Position numbers and translations under genes: made by a program. A stretch of DNA of 33,119 nt, taken from contig JAADDX010000055.1 of the NCBI GenBank assembly GCA_013153685.1, positions 1-33,119 on the forward strand, given 5' to 3'. Each line of letters starts with the position of its first letter. Position 1 is the stretch's first letter. The notes beneath the pieces are model-generated. The model had not been told where the DNA came from. It saw only the letters and a list, made by a program, of their open reading frames with translations, and made no database searches. Shown in pieces: positions 8,721-18,052 of this stretch. Source of the DNA: Campylobacterota bacterium (lineage in GTDB: Bacteria > Campylobacterota > Campylobacteria > Campylobacterales > JAADDX01).

Positions 8721-9695
8721 ATGGAAGCATTAAGTTTAAACGAACCTTCAACTGAGATTGAGATTTTTGCAAAAAGGGTATTGGATAAATTAATAGAAGA
8801 TAGCGTGGAGCCTATCCCGTATTATTATAGTATTTACTTTTTTAACATGTTAGATGAAGAACCGGAGGCTTTTCAAAAGACTGTAAAAGAATTGATTGAT
8901 TTAGAGAGTAACAACGAGTTAGAAGAGGACTTGAAGTTTGAACAAAAATTAAAAGAATCATTCAAATATTCCAAAGAATTATTGCAAGATAGTGCTATGA
9001 TATACAAAATTTCCAATACACTAAAAGAAAAAAATCAAATGTTTTTAAAAGAAGCTGAGAGTGTCTCAACTCCCCAAGCCTTCAAGAATATGTTAAGAAC
9101 ATTCAAAAAAAATACCGAAATGCTTTCTAAAAAACTAGATCAAGTAATCCACAAAATGAAAGATGTATATGCCAAAAATATCACAACCCTCAAAGAGATA
9201 GAAAAAGAATCTATGTTTGATGCTTTATACGGTTTGTATAACAAAAACTATTTCCTAAAAGGTGTAAAAAAGGAAATTGCTCAAGTTAAGAAATTTAAAC
9301 ATGCAAGTAGCTTGATGTTGTTAAAAGCTTCAAAAGAGGTAATGGGTTCGTTATCTGATAAAGGTAAAATAGTAGTAAATAGATTTGTTGCGAAAATTTT
9401 GCTAAAAACTTCAAGAAGGACGGATATTATAGCCCATCTAGGTGATGGTGTATTTGCTATGCTATTAAAGCACACAGACAAAGTAGGGGCTATGAAAACC
9501 AGTGAGAGGCTATCTGATATGATATCAACTTCGACGATTTTTATCGAAGGTGATGAGCTTGAAGTGAAGATCGTAATAGGTATTAGTGAGATTACTGGTG
9601 AGAAAAACGAAGTAGAGATTGTTGAGTGTGCAAATAACAAATTAATAGAAGCCGAAGAAGATGGTGTGTTGTATAAAATTTGCGAGGATGACTGA
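8721..9695 (+). CDS. GGDEF-family protein with degenerate active site
   Basis: 324 aa; C-terminal diguanylate-cyclase-like fold (ESMFDALYGLYNKNYFLKGVKKEI ... RRTDIIAHLGDGVFAMLLKHTD) with GGDEF replaced by LGDGV. Confidence 0.75.
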   Translation: MEALSLNEPSTEIEIFAKRVLDKLIEDSVEPIPYYYSIYFFNMLDEEPEAFQKTVKELIDLESNNELEEDLKFEQKLKESFKYSKELLQDSAMIYKISNTLKEKNQMFLKEAESVSTPQAFKNMLRTFKKNTEMLSKKLDQVIHKMKDVYAKNITTLKEIEKESMFDALYGLYNKNYFLKGVKKEIAQVKKFKHASSLMLLKASKEVMGSLSDKGKIVVNRFVAKILLKTSRRTDIIAHLGDGVFAMLLKHTDKVGAMKTSERLSDMISTSTIFIEGDELEVKIVIGISEITGEKNEVEIVECANNKLIEAEEDGVLYKICEDD

Positions 9696-10204
9696 TGGAG
9701 ATTATAACATACCCAAATAAACTATTAAAACAGATATCAAAACCGGTAGATAAGTTTGATAAAGAACTACATAAATTACTTGATGAGATGTATGAGATAA
9801 TGGTGAAAAATAATGGCGTTGGATTGGCTGCGATTCAAGTGGGTATCCCTATTAGGGCATTGTTGATTGATATAGGAGATGAAGACGGTAATCAGAGTAA
9901 AAATACATTACTTGAAGTAATCAATCCGGAGTTTTTGGAGTGGAATGGTACGCAAAAAGATACGGAAGGGTGTTTGAGTGTGCCTGATTATTATGATGAA
10001 GTTGAGAGATATGCTAATGTGAAGGTGAGATATTTTGATAGAAACGCCAAAGAGCATATTGTCGATGCTAGCGGGCTTTTGAGTGTAGCGTTTCAACATG
10101 AGACAGATCATCTAGATGGACATTTGTTTATTGAGAGGCTAGATTACATTAAAAGAAAAAAATTCGAAAAAGAATGGAAAAAGAAACTAAAACAAAAAAA
10201 ATAA
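9695..10204 (+). CDS. def: Peptide deformylase
   Basis: 169 aa; NGVGLAAIQVGIP, EGCLSVPDYYDEVERY, FQHETDHLDGHLFIERL (HExDH). Confidence 0.97.
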   Translation: MEIITYPNKLLKQISKPVDKFDKELHKLLDEMYEIMVKNNGVGLAAIQVGIPIRALLIDIGDEDGNQSKNTLLEVINPEFLEWNGTQKDTEGCLSVPDYYDEVERYANVKVRYFDRNAKEHIVDASGLLSVAFQHETDHLDGHLFIERLDYIKRKKFEKEWKKKLKQKK

Positions 10205-11634
10205 ACTCAGCGATTTTTGATGGCGAGGTTCATTATGTAGAAGTGGAGACTACTTTTATTAAAGCCTTGCCCTCATTTAGTATCGTGGGATTAGCTGGTA
10301 ATGCCGTTCAAGAGAGTAAAGAGCGGATAAAAGCAGCTTTGATGAACAATGATTTTACATTTCCTCCACTCAAAATCATCACCAATCTCTCACCCGCTAA
10401 TTTGCCCAAAAAATCTACAGCCCTTGATTTACCAATAGCCCTTACGATATTGTTTCAAAATAGAGATGTTGATTGGAGTGAATATCTAGTATTGGGTGAA
10501 TTGGGTTTGGATGGTAGTATCAAAGCTACCAACGATATGTTTGCGATAGTTTTAGGTAGTAAATACAAGAAAATAATCGCTCCGATGGAAATTGCAACAA
10601 CGCTAGCAAAAATACCGGATAAGGAAATTTACGGTTTTGAAAATATTTCTGAATTTTTTGACCTCAAGCTCACTCCGATTGCAAGTTCGCAGATTGATTA
10701 CAAATCTATAGTTATTGATGATAAGAAATATTTCTACAACGATGAATTTGTGTTAGATTTCTCTGATGTCAAAGGGCAAGAAGCAGCCAAGAGAGTAGCG
10801 TTGATTAGTGCTGCTGGGATGCATAATGTATTATTTGAAGGTAGTGCCGGAGTGGGAAAGAGCATGATTATTAATCGCCTAAGATATATTTTGCCCCCTG
10901 TGAGTTTGGAAGAATTGTTAGAAATCCAAAAACAATATGCCCTAGAAGGTAGGGATATCGATTTTAATCCTGTGCGACCGTTTCGGATGCCTCATCACTC
11001 TAGCAGTAAAGCTGCTATTTTTGGCGGCAGACAAAAGATTGGTGAGATAGCTTTGGCAAATAATGGGATTTTATTTTTTGATGAATTACCGCAATTTAGA
11101 CGCGATATTTTAGAAGATTTGAGATTGCCATTACAAGAAGGCAAAGTGCTGATTTCGCGTGTGGATAGTAAGATAGAGTATAAGACGAATATTTTGTTTG
11201 CAGCTGCAATGAACCCTTGCCCTTGTGGAAATTTACTAAGTCAAAAAGAGTGTCGATGTAGTGATCTTGAGATTAAGAGATATAAAAATCGTATTAGTGA
11301 GCCATTGATCGATAGGATAGATTTGTATTTTCAATTATCAGAAGATTTTTCTAATTCTACTATTTCCTCTCAAGAGATGTATCATAAAGTATTGATAGCT
11401 TTTGAAAAACAAGCCAAAAGAGGGTATCTTAATTCGCGACTTCCTGATAATTGGGAATTTGATTTAAGTAGTGATGCTAGAGATATCCTAAAGAAGGCTA
11501 TTAATAGTTATAATCTATCCAAAAGAAGTGAGCTTAAGATTTTAAAAGTTGCTAGGACTATTGCTGATTTGAACGAACATGATAAGATAGATAAGATAGA
11601 TATTATTGAAGCTATCGGATATAGAAAAAGATAA
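10174..11634 (+). CDS. comM: YifB/ComM family Mg-chelatase-like AAA ATPase
   Basis: 486 aa; N-terminal LonC-like region, FEGSAGVGKSMIINRL Walker A, RPFRMPHHSSSKAAIFGG, ILFFDELPQFRRDILEDLRLPLQEG, AAMNPCPCGN. Start overlaps def by 31 nt; no better downstream start codon seen. Confidence 0.93.
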   Translation: MEKETKTKKINSAIFDGEVHYVEVETTFIKALPSFSIVGLAGNAVQESKERIKAALMNNDFTFPPLKIITNLSPANLPKKSTALDLPIALTILFQNRDVDWSEYLVLGELGLDGSIKATNDMFAIVLGSKYKKIIAPMEIATTLAKIPDKEIYGFENISEFFDLKLTPIASSQIDYKSIVIDDKKYFYNDEFVLDFSDVKGQEAAKRVALISAAGMHNVLFEGSAGVGKSMIINRLRYILPPVSLEELLEIQKQYALEGRDIDFNPVRPFRMPHHSSSKAAIFGGRQKIGEIALANNGILFFDELPQFRRDILEDLRLPLQEGKVLISRVDSKIEYKTNILFAAAMNPCPCGNLLSQKECRCSDLEIKRYKNRISEPLIDRIDLYFQLSEDFSNSTISSQEMYHKVLIAFEKQAKRGYLNSRLPDNWEFDLSSDARDILKKAINSYNLSKRSELKILKVARTIADLNEHDKIDKIDIIEAIGYRKR

Positions 11635-11637
11635 ATA

Positions 11638-12021
11638 TCAAGCTTGGGCTTTTATCATATCAAAAAATCCCGCAGTGACAGTATCCATAGTCTGGATATG
11701 ATTTTCAAGCCAAGGGATAAAATGGTGCGTAAAATATTCTTCTAGAAATTTCCTATCATGTAATTTTGTTTGTTGAATATTTTGTAATTCTTTAATGATT
11801 TTATTGTGCTCCATTTTGTGAGGTATTTGTGCAAAAAAATTATATTTTTGCATTAAGTCCTCTTCAAAAGCGAAATGATTTTGCACATCATCGAAAAATA
11901 ACTGAAAGTCTGTTTGAATATCACCGTTATTACGAATAGTATCAAGGAGTTTGTGTAGCAATCTAATCTCCTCTTCATGAATACGATTCATCGGATCATA
12001 CGCTACTTTAAAAAAAGACAT
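11638..12021 (-). CDS. Bacteriohemerythrin / hemerythrin domain protein
   Basis: 127 aa; hemerythrin ligand pattern NRIHEEE, NHFAFEEDLMQ, PHKMEHNKII, HHFIPWLENHIQTMD. Confidence 0.85.
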   Translation of the reverse strand: MSFFKVAYDPMNRIHEEEIRLLHKLLDTIRNNGDIQTDFQLFFDDVQNHFAFEEDLMQKYNFFAQIPHKMEHNKIIKELQNIQQTKLHDRKFLEEYFTHHFIPWLENHIQTMDTVTAGFFDMIKAQA

Positions 12022-12063
12022 CGCAAACCTCTTATAAAGGGCAAAAGGAGAGAGAAAAAGCCC

Positions 12064-13488
12064 TTATTGAGCTAATACAGCCCCAAAGTCTTTGTCTATA
12101 TCGCTAATTACGTTTAGGTTGAATTGTTCATTTAAGAAATTGAAAATATCCTCATTTACAAATTGAGGAGCATTTACACCGATATAAATATCTTTGATTC
12201 CAAGGTATAATAAAGCAAGTAAAATTAATACAGCTTTTTGTTCCATCCACATTAATGCGATTGAAATTGGTAAATCGTGAATTGTTACCCCAAGAGCTTC
12301 TGCTAATGCAATAGCAATATGCACAGCACCGTTACTATCGTTACATTGTCCTAAGTCGAGGTATCTTGGAATTTCTGTTCCTGGAACTGTTCCAAAATCA
12401 ATATCGTTAAATCTAAATTTACCACAGCTTGATGTGATAATTACGTGATCTTGTGGAACTCTCTCAGCTAATTCTCTAAAATAATTTCTGCTCTTACCTG
12501 GTGCGTCACATCCTGCGATTACCCAGAATCTTTTGATTTTTCCAGATTTGATAGCATCAAGAATTGCTGGTGCTAATGTAAGGATAGTTTTGTAGTGGTG
12601 TCCTGTTACAAGTTTTTCATCACTATCAAATCCATCTACATCTGGTAATGATAATGTTTGATCGATTAATGGATCGAAGTTATCGTTTTCGATTTTTTTT
12701 GCACCTTCTACACCTACGATTTTGTAAGTATAAAGTCTATCGATGTAGTTTGCTACTTTTTTAGATTTTTCTGGCGGAACGATACAGTTTGTATTTACAA
12801 CACAAGTCCCATTCCATTTTGAAAATACGTCAGTTTGATCAAACCAAGCACCACCGATATTTCCTTTTAAGTTTTTGAATTTTCTTAATTCCGGATATGC
12901 GTGAGCTGGAAGCATTTCAGAGTGAGTATATACGTTGATTTTGTCACTTAATCCTCTCTCTTCGATTCTTTGAAGTAATTTATGAAGCATATCAAGGTTG
13001 TGTCCAGAGATTAGGATACCTTTTCCTTCTGCTTTGTTTTGAGTTACTTCTACTGGTGTTGGTACACCTAATGTATTTGTGTGTCCTCCACTTAATAAAT
13101 CCATCACTTTCACACCTGCTTCACCAATTTTCATAAGTTGAGCGATATGTTCGTCAAAGTTAAAGTTTACGTTTGTTAGTGTGAAATACAATGTTTCACT
13201 CATTACATCATCAATTTCGATTAATGTTTTTAAATCTTCATTGTTTGGATTCATATCCATAAGCTCTCTTGCATGCTCTCTGTATGCAGATAACCCTTTT
13301 AATCCAAATACCATCAAGTCTTGAAGTCTTGCTTTTGTAGCAGTTTTACCACAAGTTCCTTTCTCTTGTCCATGAGCTCCACACCCTTCTGGCATACTCA
13401 TTTCACATTGATAACAAAACATTTTCGGGTGACAATCTCTTTGAGACGATGCTTTGTCTCCACCGCTTAGAAAATCAAATAATCCCAT
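12064..13488 (-). CDS. hcp: Hybrid cluster protein (hydroxylamine reductase-type)
   Basis: 474 aa; MFCYQCEMSMPEGCGAHGQEKGTCGKTATKARLQDLMVFGLKGLSAY, ISGHNLDMLHKLLQ, SEMLPAHAYPELRKF, GNIGGAWFDQ, FWVIAGCDAPGKSRNYF. Confidence 0.95.
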   Translation of the reverse strand: MGLFDFLSGGDKASSQRDCHPKMFCYQCEMSMPEGCGAHGQEKGTCGKTATKARLQDLMVFGLKGLSAYREHARELMDMNPNNEDLKTLIEIDDVMSETLYFTLTNVNFNFDEHIAQLMKIGEAGVKVMDLLSGGHTNTLGVPTPVEVTQNKAEGKGILISGHNLDMLHKLLQRIEERGLSDKINVYTHSEMLPAHAYPELRKFKNLKGNIGGAWFDQTDVFSKWNGTCVVNTNCIVPPEKSKKVANYIDRLYTYKIVGVEGAKKIENDNFDPLIDQTLSLPDVDGFDSDEKLVTGHHYKTILTLAPAILDAIKSGKIKRFWVIAGCDAPGKSRNYFRELAERVPQDHVIITSSCGKFRFNDIDFGTVPGTEIPRYLDLGQCNDSNGAVHIAIALAEALGVTIHDLPISIALMWMEQKAVLILLALLYLGIKDIYIGVNAPQFVNEDIFNFLNEQFNLNVISDIDKDFGAVLAQ

Positions 13489-13517
13489 CTTTTCTCCTTA
13501 GTTTTTTTAGTGTGGAA

Positions 13518-13523
13518 ATTATA
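13518..13523 (-). promoter_or_regulatory. -10 element of hcp
   Basis: TATAAT on the minus strand, predicted start about 13511-13512, SD AAGGAG before the ATG. Confidence 0.5.
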
Positions 13524-13546
13524 CAATAATATGACACACAAATTCA

Positions 13547-13560
13547 TTGACTCAAATCAA
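13547..13560. promoter_or_regulatory. FNR/CRP-family binding site upstream of hcp
   Basis: TTGA-CTCAAA-TCAA matches FNR-type TTGA-N6-TCAA half-sites; centre is about -41.5/-42.5 from the predicted hcp start. Confidence 0.6.
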
Positions 13561-13617
13561 TAAATCATGAATATCCAAACCAAAATAAAAATTTCCAAAC
13601 AAACGTATATTTTTTGA

Positions 13618-13623
13618 TATAAT
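13618..13623 (+). promoter_or_regulatory. -10 element of metF
   Basis: TTTTTTGATATAATTA, T-rich upstream and extended TATAAT, typical of Campylobacterota sigma70 promoters. Confidence 0.5.
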
Positions 13624-13645
13624 TAGCCCAAAACTATTTAAGGTC

Positions 13646-14554
13646 ATGTGCATGGAATTGATACAAAAACTAAAAGATGATACATATCTTACACTCGAGA
13701 CCACTCCTCCGAAATTACCTACATTTGATGGTATTTTACAAAAGATAGAGGAGACTCAAGCATATAAATATGTAGATGGATTCTCAACTACGGATTCACC
13801 GTTATCTAAAATGAAATACAACTCTATTATTGCAGCTTATAAATTGCAACAAAAATTTAACTTACCCGCAATTGCGACTATGAGTATGCGAGATAGAAAT
13901 AAGATAGCACTACAAAGTGATTTGTTGGGTGCGAATGATTTGGATGTGGTAAATATCCTAGCATTGACCGGTGATCCGGCTAAGATGAGTGATCAACCAA
14001 ACACAAAGGCTGTCTTAGAAGGAAATTCGACTTTATTGTTGCAAATGATTAGAAATTTTAACAATGGCATGGATTATGCTGGTAGAGAGTTTAAAATACA
14101 TCCCAAACATATCAATGCCTTTGCTGTGAGTAATTCGTATGCGAAAAATTTCTCATCAATAGAAAAAAAGATATACACAAAAGTAAAAAATTGTGCTGTT
14201 GGTATTATTACTCAACCGGTTTATGATTTGCAAATAGTTAAAATGTTGCTTGATATTCAACAAAAAGTAGCTAGAGAGTTTAATGATAAAAGAAATGAAT
14301 TTCAGCTTATATTGGGCGTATTTCCTATTACGAGCCTCAAGACAGCTCAGTTCCTCTCAGCCCATGTGCCGGGTATTTATGTGCCTGATGTGTGGATTGA
14401 GAAGTTGATAAAAGCTCACAAAGTTTCATCTGATGAGGAATATAAAGTCGGTATTGAGATGAGTAAAGAGCTTTTAGCTGAGTTATTGAAAATTCACCCA
14501 AAAATTCATATTATGACTGCCAATAAGTTTGAAATTGTACAAGAATTATTTTAA
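13646..14554 (+). CDS. metF: Methylenetetrahydrofolate reductase family protein
   Basis: 302 aa; LETTPPKLPTFDGILQKIEE, DVVNILALTGDP, GIITQPVYDLQ, LGVFPITSLKTAQFL. Confidence 0.85.
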   Translation: MCMELIQKLKDDTYLTLETTPPKLPTFDGILQKIEETQAYKYVDGFSTTDSPLSKMKYNSIIAAYKLQQKFNLPAIATMSMRDRNKIALQSDLLGANDLDVVNILALTGDPAKMSDQPNTKAVLEGNSTLLLQMIRNFNNGMDYAGREFKIHPKHINAFAVSNSYAKNFSSIEKKIYTKVKNCAVGIITQPVYDLQIVKMLLDIQQKVAREFNDKRNEFQLILGVFPITSLKTAQFLSAHVPGIYVPDVWIEKLIKAHKVSSDEEYKVGIEMSKELLAELLKIHPKIHIMTANKFEIVQELF

Positions 14555-14563
14555 GGAGAGATT

Positions 14564-15583
14564 ATGATATTTATTGATGCATGTTTTAAAAAACCCACAC
14601 CAAGAACGCCAATTTGGATGATGAGACAAGCGGGAAGATGTTTGCCAGAGTATAGGGAAGTGAGAAAAAGAGTAGGGAATTTTATCGATATGACAAAAAA
14701 TCCTGATGTAGTATGCGAAGTAACATTGCAACCTGTTGAAAGGTTTGATGTAGATGCAGCGATACTTTTTAGTGATATTTTGAATTTACCTATGGAGATG
14801 GGATTAAATTTAAGATTTGAAGCGGGAGTTGGACCTATATTTGATAATCCTATCTCTACAAGTGAAGATATAGATAAGCTAACACCCGCAAGTGATAAGC
14901 TTGAATACGTATATGAAGGTGTGTCAAAAATTAGAGAAAAATTAGACCCATCAAAAGCACTTATTGGATTTGCTGGAAGTCCTTGGACGATAGCTACTTA
15001 TATGGTAGAAGGAAGAGGGAGCAAACAATATCCAAAAATCAAAAGAATGGTATATGCAGATCCTGATACTTTACACAAGCTTTTGGCTTTTAATACACAA
15101 GAGACGATAGGATATTTAAAAAATCAAATCAAAGCTGGTGCAAATGCGGTAATGGTATTTGATAGTTGGGGTGGAGCATTAGAAAAAGAGAAGTTTTTTG
15201 AATTTAGTTGGAATTATATGAAAAAGATAGCTTCATCAATCAAAAAAGAATATCCAAATATTCCGGTTATTTTATTTAGTAAAGGAGTAGGATTATATCT
15301 TGAAGATATGGTAGATGGAGAGTTTGATGTAATTGGGATTGATTGGAATACACCTATTGAATATGCTGCAAATATTGTAAACAATCAAAAAACAATCCAA
15401 GGAAATATGGATCCAACAAGACTTTATAGTCAAGAAGCTACAAAAGAAGCAGTATTACATATTGCAGATGTGATGAAGGATAAGCATCATATTTTCAATC
15501 TAGGACACGGAATACTACCTGATACACCTTGGGAGAATGTGAAATATTTTGTGGATTTAGTAAAAGAAACTACAAAGAGATAA
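14564..15583 (+). CDS. hemE: Uroporphyrinogen decarboxylase
   Basis: 339 aa; [85 protein letters not shown]. Confidence 0.97.
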   Translation: MIFIDACFKKPTPRTPIWMMRQAGRCLPEYREVRKRVGNFIDMTKNPDVVCEVTLQPVERFDVDAAILFSDILNLPMEMGLNLRFEAGVGPIFDNPISTSEDIDKLTPASDKLEYVYEGVSKIREKLDPSKALIGFAGSPWTIATYMVEGRGSKQYPKIKRMVYADPDTLHKLLAFNTQETIGYLKNQIKAGANAVMVFDSWGGALEKEKFFEFSWNYMKKIASSIKKEYPNIPVILFSKGVGLYLEDMVDGEFDVIGIDWNTPIEYAANIVNNQKTIQGNMDPTRLYSQEATKEAVLHIADVMKDKHHIFNLGHGILPDTPWENVKYFVDLVKETTKR

Positions 15584-15586
15584 TCG

Positions 15587-16429
15587 ATGCAATATTTACT
15601 CAAAATGGCAAAATTGGTGAAGTTCGAACACACCATATTTTCTATGCCGTTTATTTTTGTCGCTATGCTAGTAGCTAGCCATGGTTGGTTTGGTATGAGA
15701 TTATTTGTTTTGGTGGTATTAGCCGCGGTATTTGCTAGAAATTTCGCTATGGGAGTGAATAGATATCTAGATAGAGATATCGATATTAAAAACGAAAGAA
15801 CCAAAGATAGAGTGAGTGTCAATGGTGAAGTTAGCCCTTGGCAGATGCAAATATTTATTTTGTTAAATGCACTTGGATTTTGGGTGGTAACGTATTTTAT
15901 CAATCAAGCGGTATTTGTATTGGCTCCTTTTATTTTGTTGGTGCTTGGCGGATACAGCTATTTTAAACGTTTTAGCGAATATGCTCATATCGTACTTGGA
16001 GTATCTTTAGGGCTAGCTCCTATTGGAGGCGTATTGTCCGTATTAGGTATTGTTCCTGCGTGGAGTGTATTTTTGGCTTTTGGAGTTGTGTTTTGGGTAA
16101 GTGGTTTTGATATTTTGTATTCGTTACAAGATATGGAATTTGACAAAAAAGAGGGGCTCTTTTCTATCCCTTCACGATACGGAGTGAATGCTAGTTTATT
16201 TTTGAGTGGTTTATTTCATATATTGGCTGTAATTTTTTGGTTTTTGTTTATTGTGTATACACATCTATCTTTGTCCGCTTATATCGGATGGTTGGTGTGT
16301 GCTGCGTTTTTGTATTATGAACAAAAATTAGTCAGAGAAGATTTCCGAAATATCCCTCGTGCATTTTTTGATTTGAATGGGTATTTAGGTATTATTTTTC
16401 TCGTTGGCGTGATCTTTGCACTATGGTGA
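15587..16429 (+). CDS. UbiA-family prenyltransferase (likely menaquinone pathway, MqnP-like)
   Basis: 280 aa membrane protein; FARNFAMGVNRYLDRDIDIKNERTKDR (NxxxDxxxD) and second Asp-rich motif GFDILYSLQDMEFDKKEGLFSIPSRYG. Confidence 0.88.
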   Translation: MQYLLKMAKLVKFEHTIFSMPFIFVAMLVASHGWFGMRLFVLVVLAAVFARNFAMGVNRYLDRDIDIKNERTKDRVSVNGEVSPWQMQIFILLNALGFWVVTYFINQAVFVLAPFILLVLGGYSYFKRFSEYAHIVLGVSLGLAPIGGVLSVLGIVPAWSVFLAFGVVFWVSGFDILYSLQDMEFDKKEGLFSIPSRYGVNASLFLSGLFHILAVIFWFLFIVYTHLSLSAYIGWLVCAAFLYYEQKLVREDFRNIPRAFFDLNGYLGIIFLVGVIFALW

Positions 16430-16477
16430 GATAAGCTTATTTTTGGGCTTTTTTTCTCAAAATTCTACTTTTTTTGA

Positions 16478-16483
16478 TATAAT
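16478..16483 (+). promoter_or_regulatory. -10 element of the HDOD gene
   Basis: TTTTTTTGATATAATTATAC, same motif as the metF promoter. Confidence 0.45.
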
Positions 16484-16509
16484 TATACAAAATTCCCATT
16501 TCTTAAGGA

Positions 16510-17373
16510 TTGATGATGTTAATTAGCAAACAAGAAATTGAAGAAAAATTACAAACAATACCCCCATTGCCTGAATCTGTAAAATCAAGTATAGAGTATT
16601 TAAAACAAGGGGACTTACAACGAGCAGCTGATGTTGTGGATAATGATTTGGTATTAAAAAAGAAAATAGAAGCTATTGTAAATAGTGCTTATTTTGGTTT
16701 TAGCAAAAAGCTCACCGATACAAGACAAATGTTCTCAGCTATGGGATTGGAGATGGCAAAGAGTGTGATATTAAGCTACATGGTGAGTTTGATAACACCA
16801 AAAGAGTGGAAAGTATTTACGAAGTTAAATTTTGAAGATTTCCAGAGTGCTTTTTTGTCTGGTTGTAAGGATGCTATTATCCTTGAGACCGATTTAGCCA
16901 CATACAAAAAATACGCAGATAGTGTTGCTTTGATACCGGCAACTATTTGTTTGATAGATGAAATACTGGGGGCTAAAGGTGAGAAGTTGGAAATTTTCTT
17001 AGCGAGTGCTGATTTGAATTTCGGTCAAATTGTTAAGAGATTTACCGGTATGAGTATGTTTGAGCTTGGTTCTTTTGTGGCTGAGAAGTGGGAATTGGAT
17101 AAACCAAATATTAACATGGTAAAATACGCCGAATGTGCGAATTGTAAATGTTTGGAAGATTTATCAAAAGAGGAATTAGAAGATGAGGAAATGATTAAAA
17201 ATATCCAAATTACTTCAAAGCTTGAAAAAGTAGTAGCAGCTACTTTGCATTTGGAATTTTTCTATACCGTATCAAAGCCGGCGTTTTTTCAGCTAAATAG
17301 TTTTATTGATTTTAATGATGAGGTGATTAATATTGCCAAAAAAAATTACGAAAGGAAATTAAATGAGGAATGA
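16510..17373 (+). CDS. HDOD domain-containing protein
   Basis: 287 aa; IPPLPESVKSSIEYL, DNDLVLKKKIEAIVNSAYFGFSKKLTDTRQMFSAMGLEMAKSVILSYMV. Confidence 0.75.
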   Translation: MMMLISKQEIEEKLQTIPPLPESVKSSIEYLKQGDLQRAADVVDNDLVLKKKIEAIVNSAYFGFSKKLTDTRQMFSAMGLEMAKSVILSYMVSLITPKEWKVFTKLNFEDFQSAFLSGCKDAIILETDLATYKKYADSVALIPATICLIDEILGAKGEKLEIFLASADLNFGQIVKRFTGMSMFELGSFVAEKWELDKPNINMVKYAECANCKCLEDLSKEELEDEEMIKNIQITSKLEKVVAATLHLEFFYTVSKPAFFQLNSFIDFNDEVINIAKKNYERKLNEE

Positions 17374-18052
17374 GAACATAGAAGAATTCTATGAGTGTTT
17401 GGGTTATACGTTTAAAAATAAAGACCTAATAACCGAAGCACTAACTCATAAAAGTTATACAAGAGATTATAACAACGAACGGTTGGAGTTCTTAGGTGAT
17501 GCCGTTTTGGATTTGGTTGTGGGAGAATTCTTGTTTGACAAATTTAAAGATTCCGAAGAGGGTGTATTATCAAAATTGCGTGCATCTCTCGTAAATGAAA
17601 ATTCTTTTATGAAGCTTGCTAATGAGATTAGATTGGGTGAATTTATCTACATTTCTCCAGCAGAAGAACACAACAACGGAAGAACAAAACCGTCTATTTT
17701 ATCAAACGCATTTGAAGCGGTAATGGGTGCGGTGTATTTAGAGGCTGGATTGGAGACGGTGCGAAATATTGCACTGAATCTGATTGTGCGTGTATACAAA
17801 GAGATCGATCCTAATAAATTACTAAAAGATTACAAAACTACTCTCCAAGAAATTACCCAAGCACACTTTGGGTGTACACCGGATTATTTGTTGGTAGCTT
17901 CAACCGGACCAGACCACAAAAAAGAATTCGAAATATGTGTGCAAATCAATGACAAAACTTATGCAAGTGCAAAAGGACATTCTAAAAAGGTAGCCCAACA
18001 AAATGCAGCTAAATTGACTATCGAATTGCTTAAAAAGGAACTACAAATATGA
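17363..18052 (+). CDS. rnc: Ribonuclease III
   Basis: 229 aa; LTHKSYTRDYNNERLEFLGDAVLDLVVGEFLF, NAFEAVMGAVYLEAG, C-terminal dsRBD DYKTTLQEITQAHFGCTPDY. Confidence 0.97.
   Translation: MRNENIEEFYECLGYTFKNKDLITEALTHKSYTRDYNNERLEFLGDAVLDLVVGEFLFDKFKDSEEGVLSKLRASLVNENSFMKLANEIRLGEFIYISPAEEHNNGRTKPSILSNAFEAVMGAVYLEAGLETVRNIALNLIVRVYKEIDPNKLLKDYKTTLQEITQAHFGCTPDYLLVASTGPDHKKEFEICVQINDKTYASAKGHSKKVAQQNAAKLTIELLKKELQI

Noticed and set aside
12038-12066. AAGGGC/GCCCTT hairpin between hcp and hemerythrin as a terminator
   Set aside because: 6-bp stem with large purine/pyrimidine loop and no clear T-run; the genes are close and probably co-transcribed
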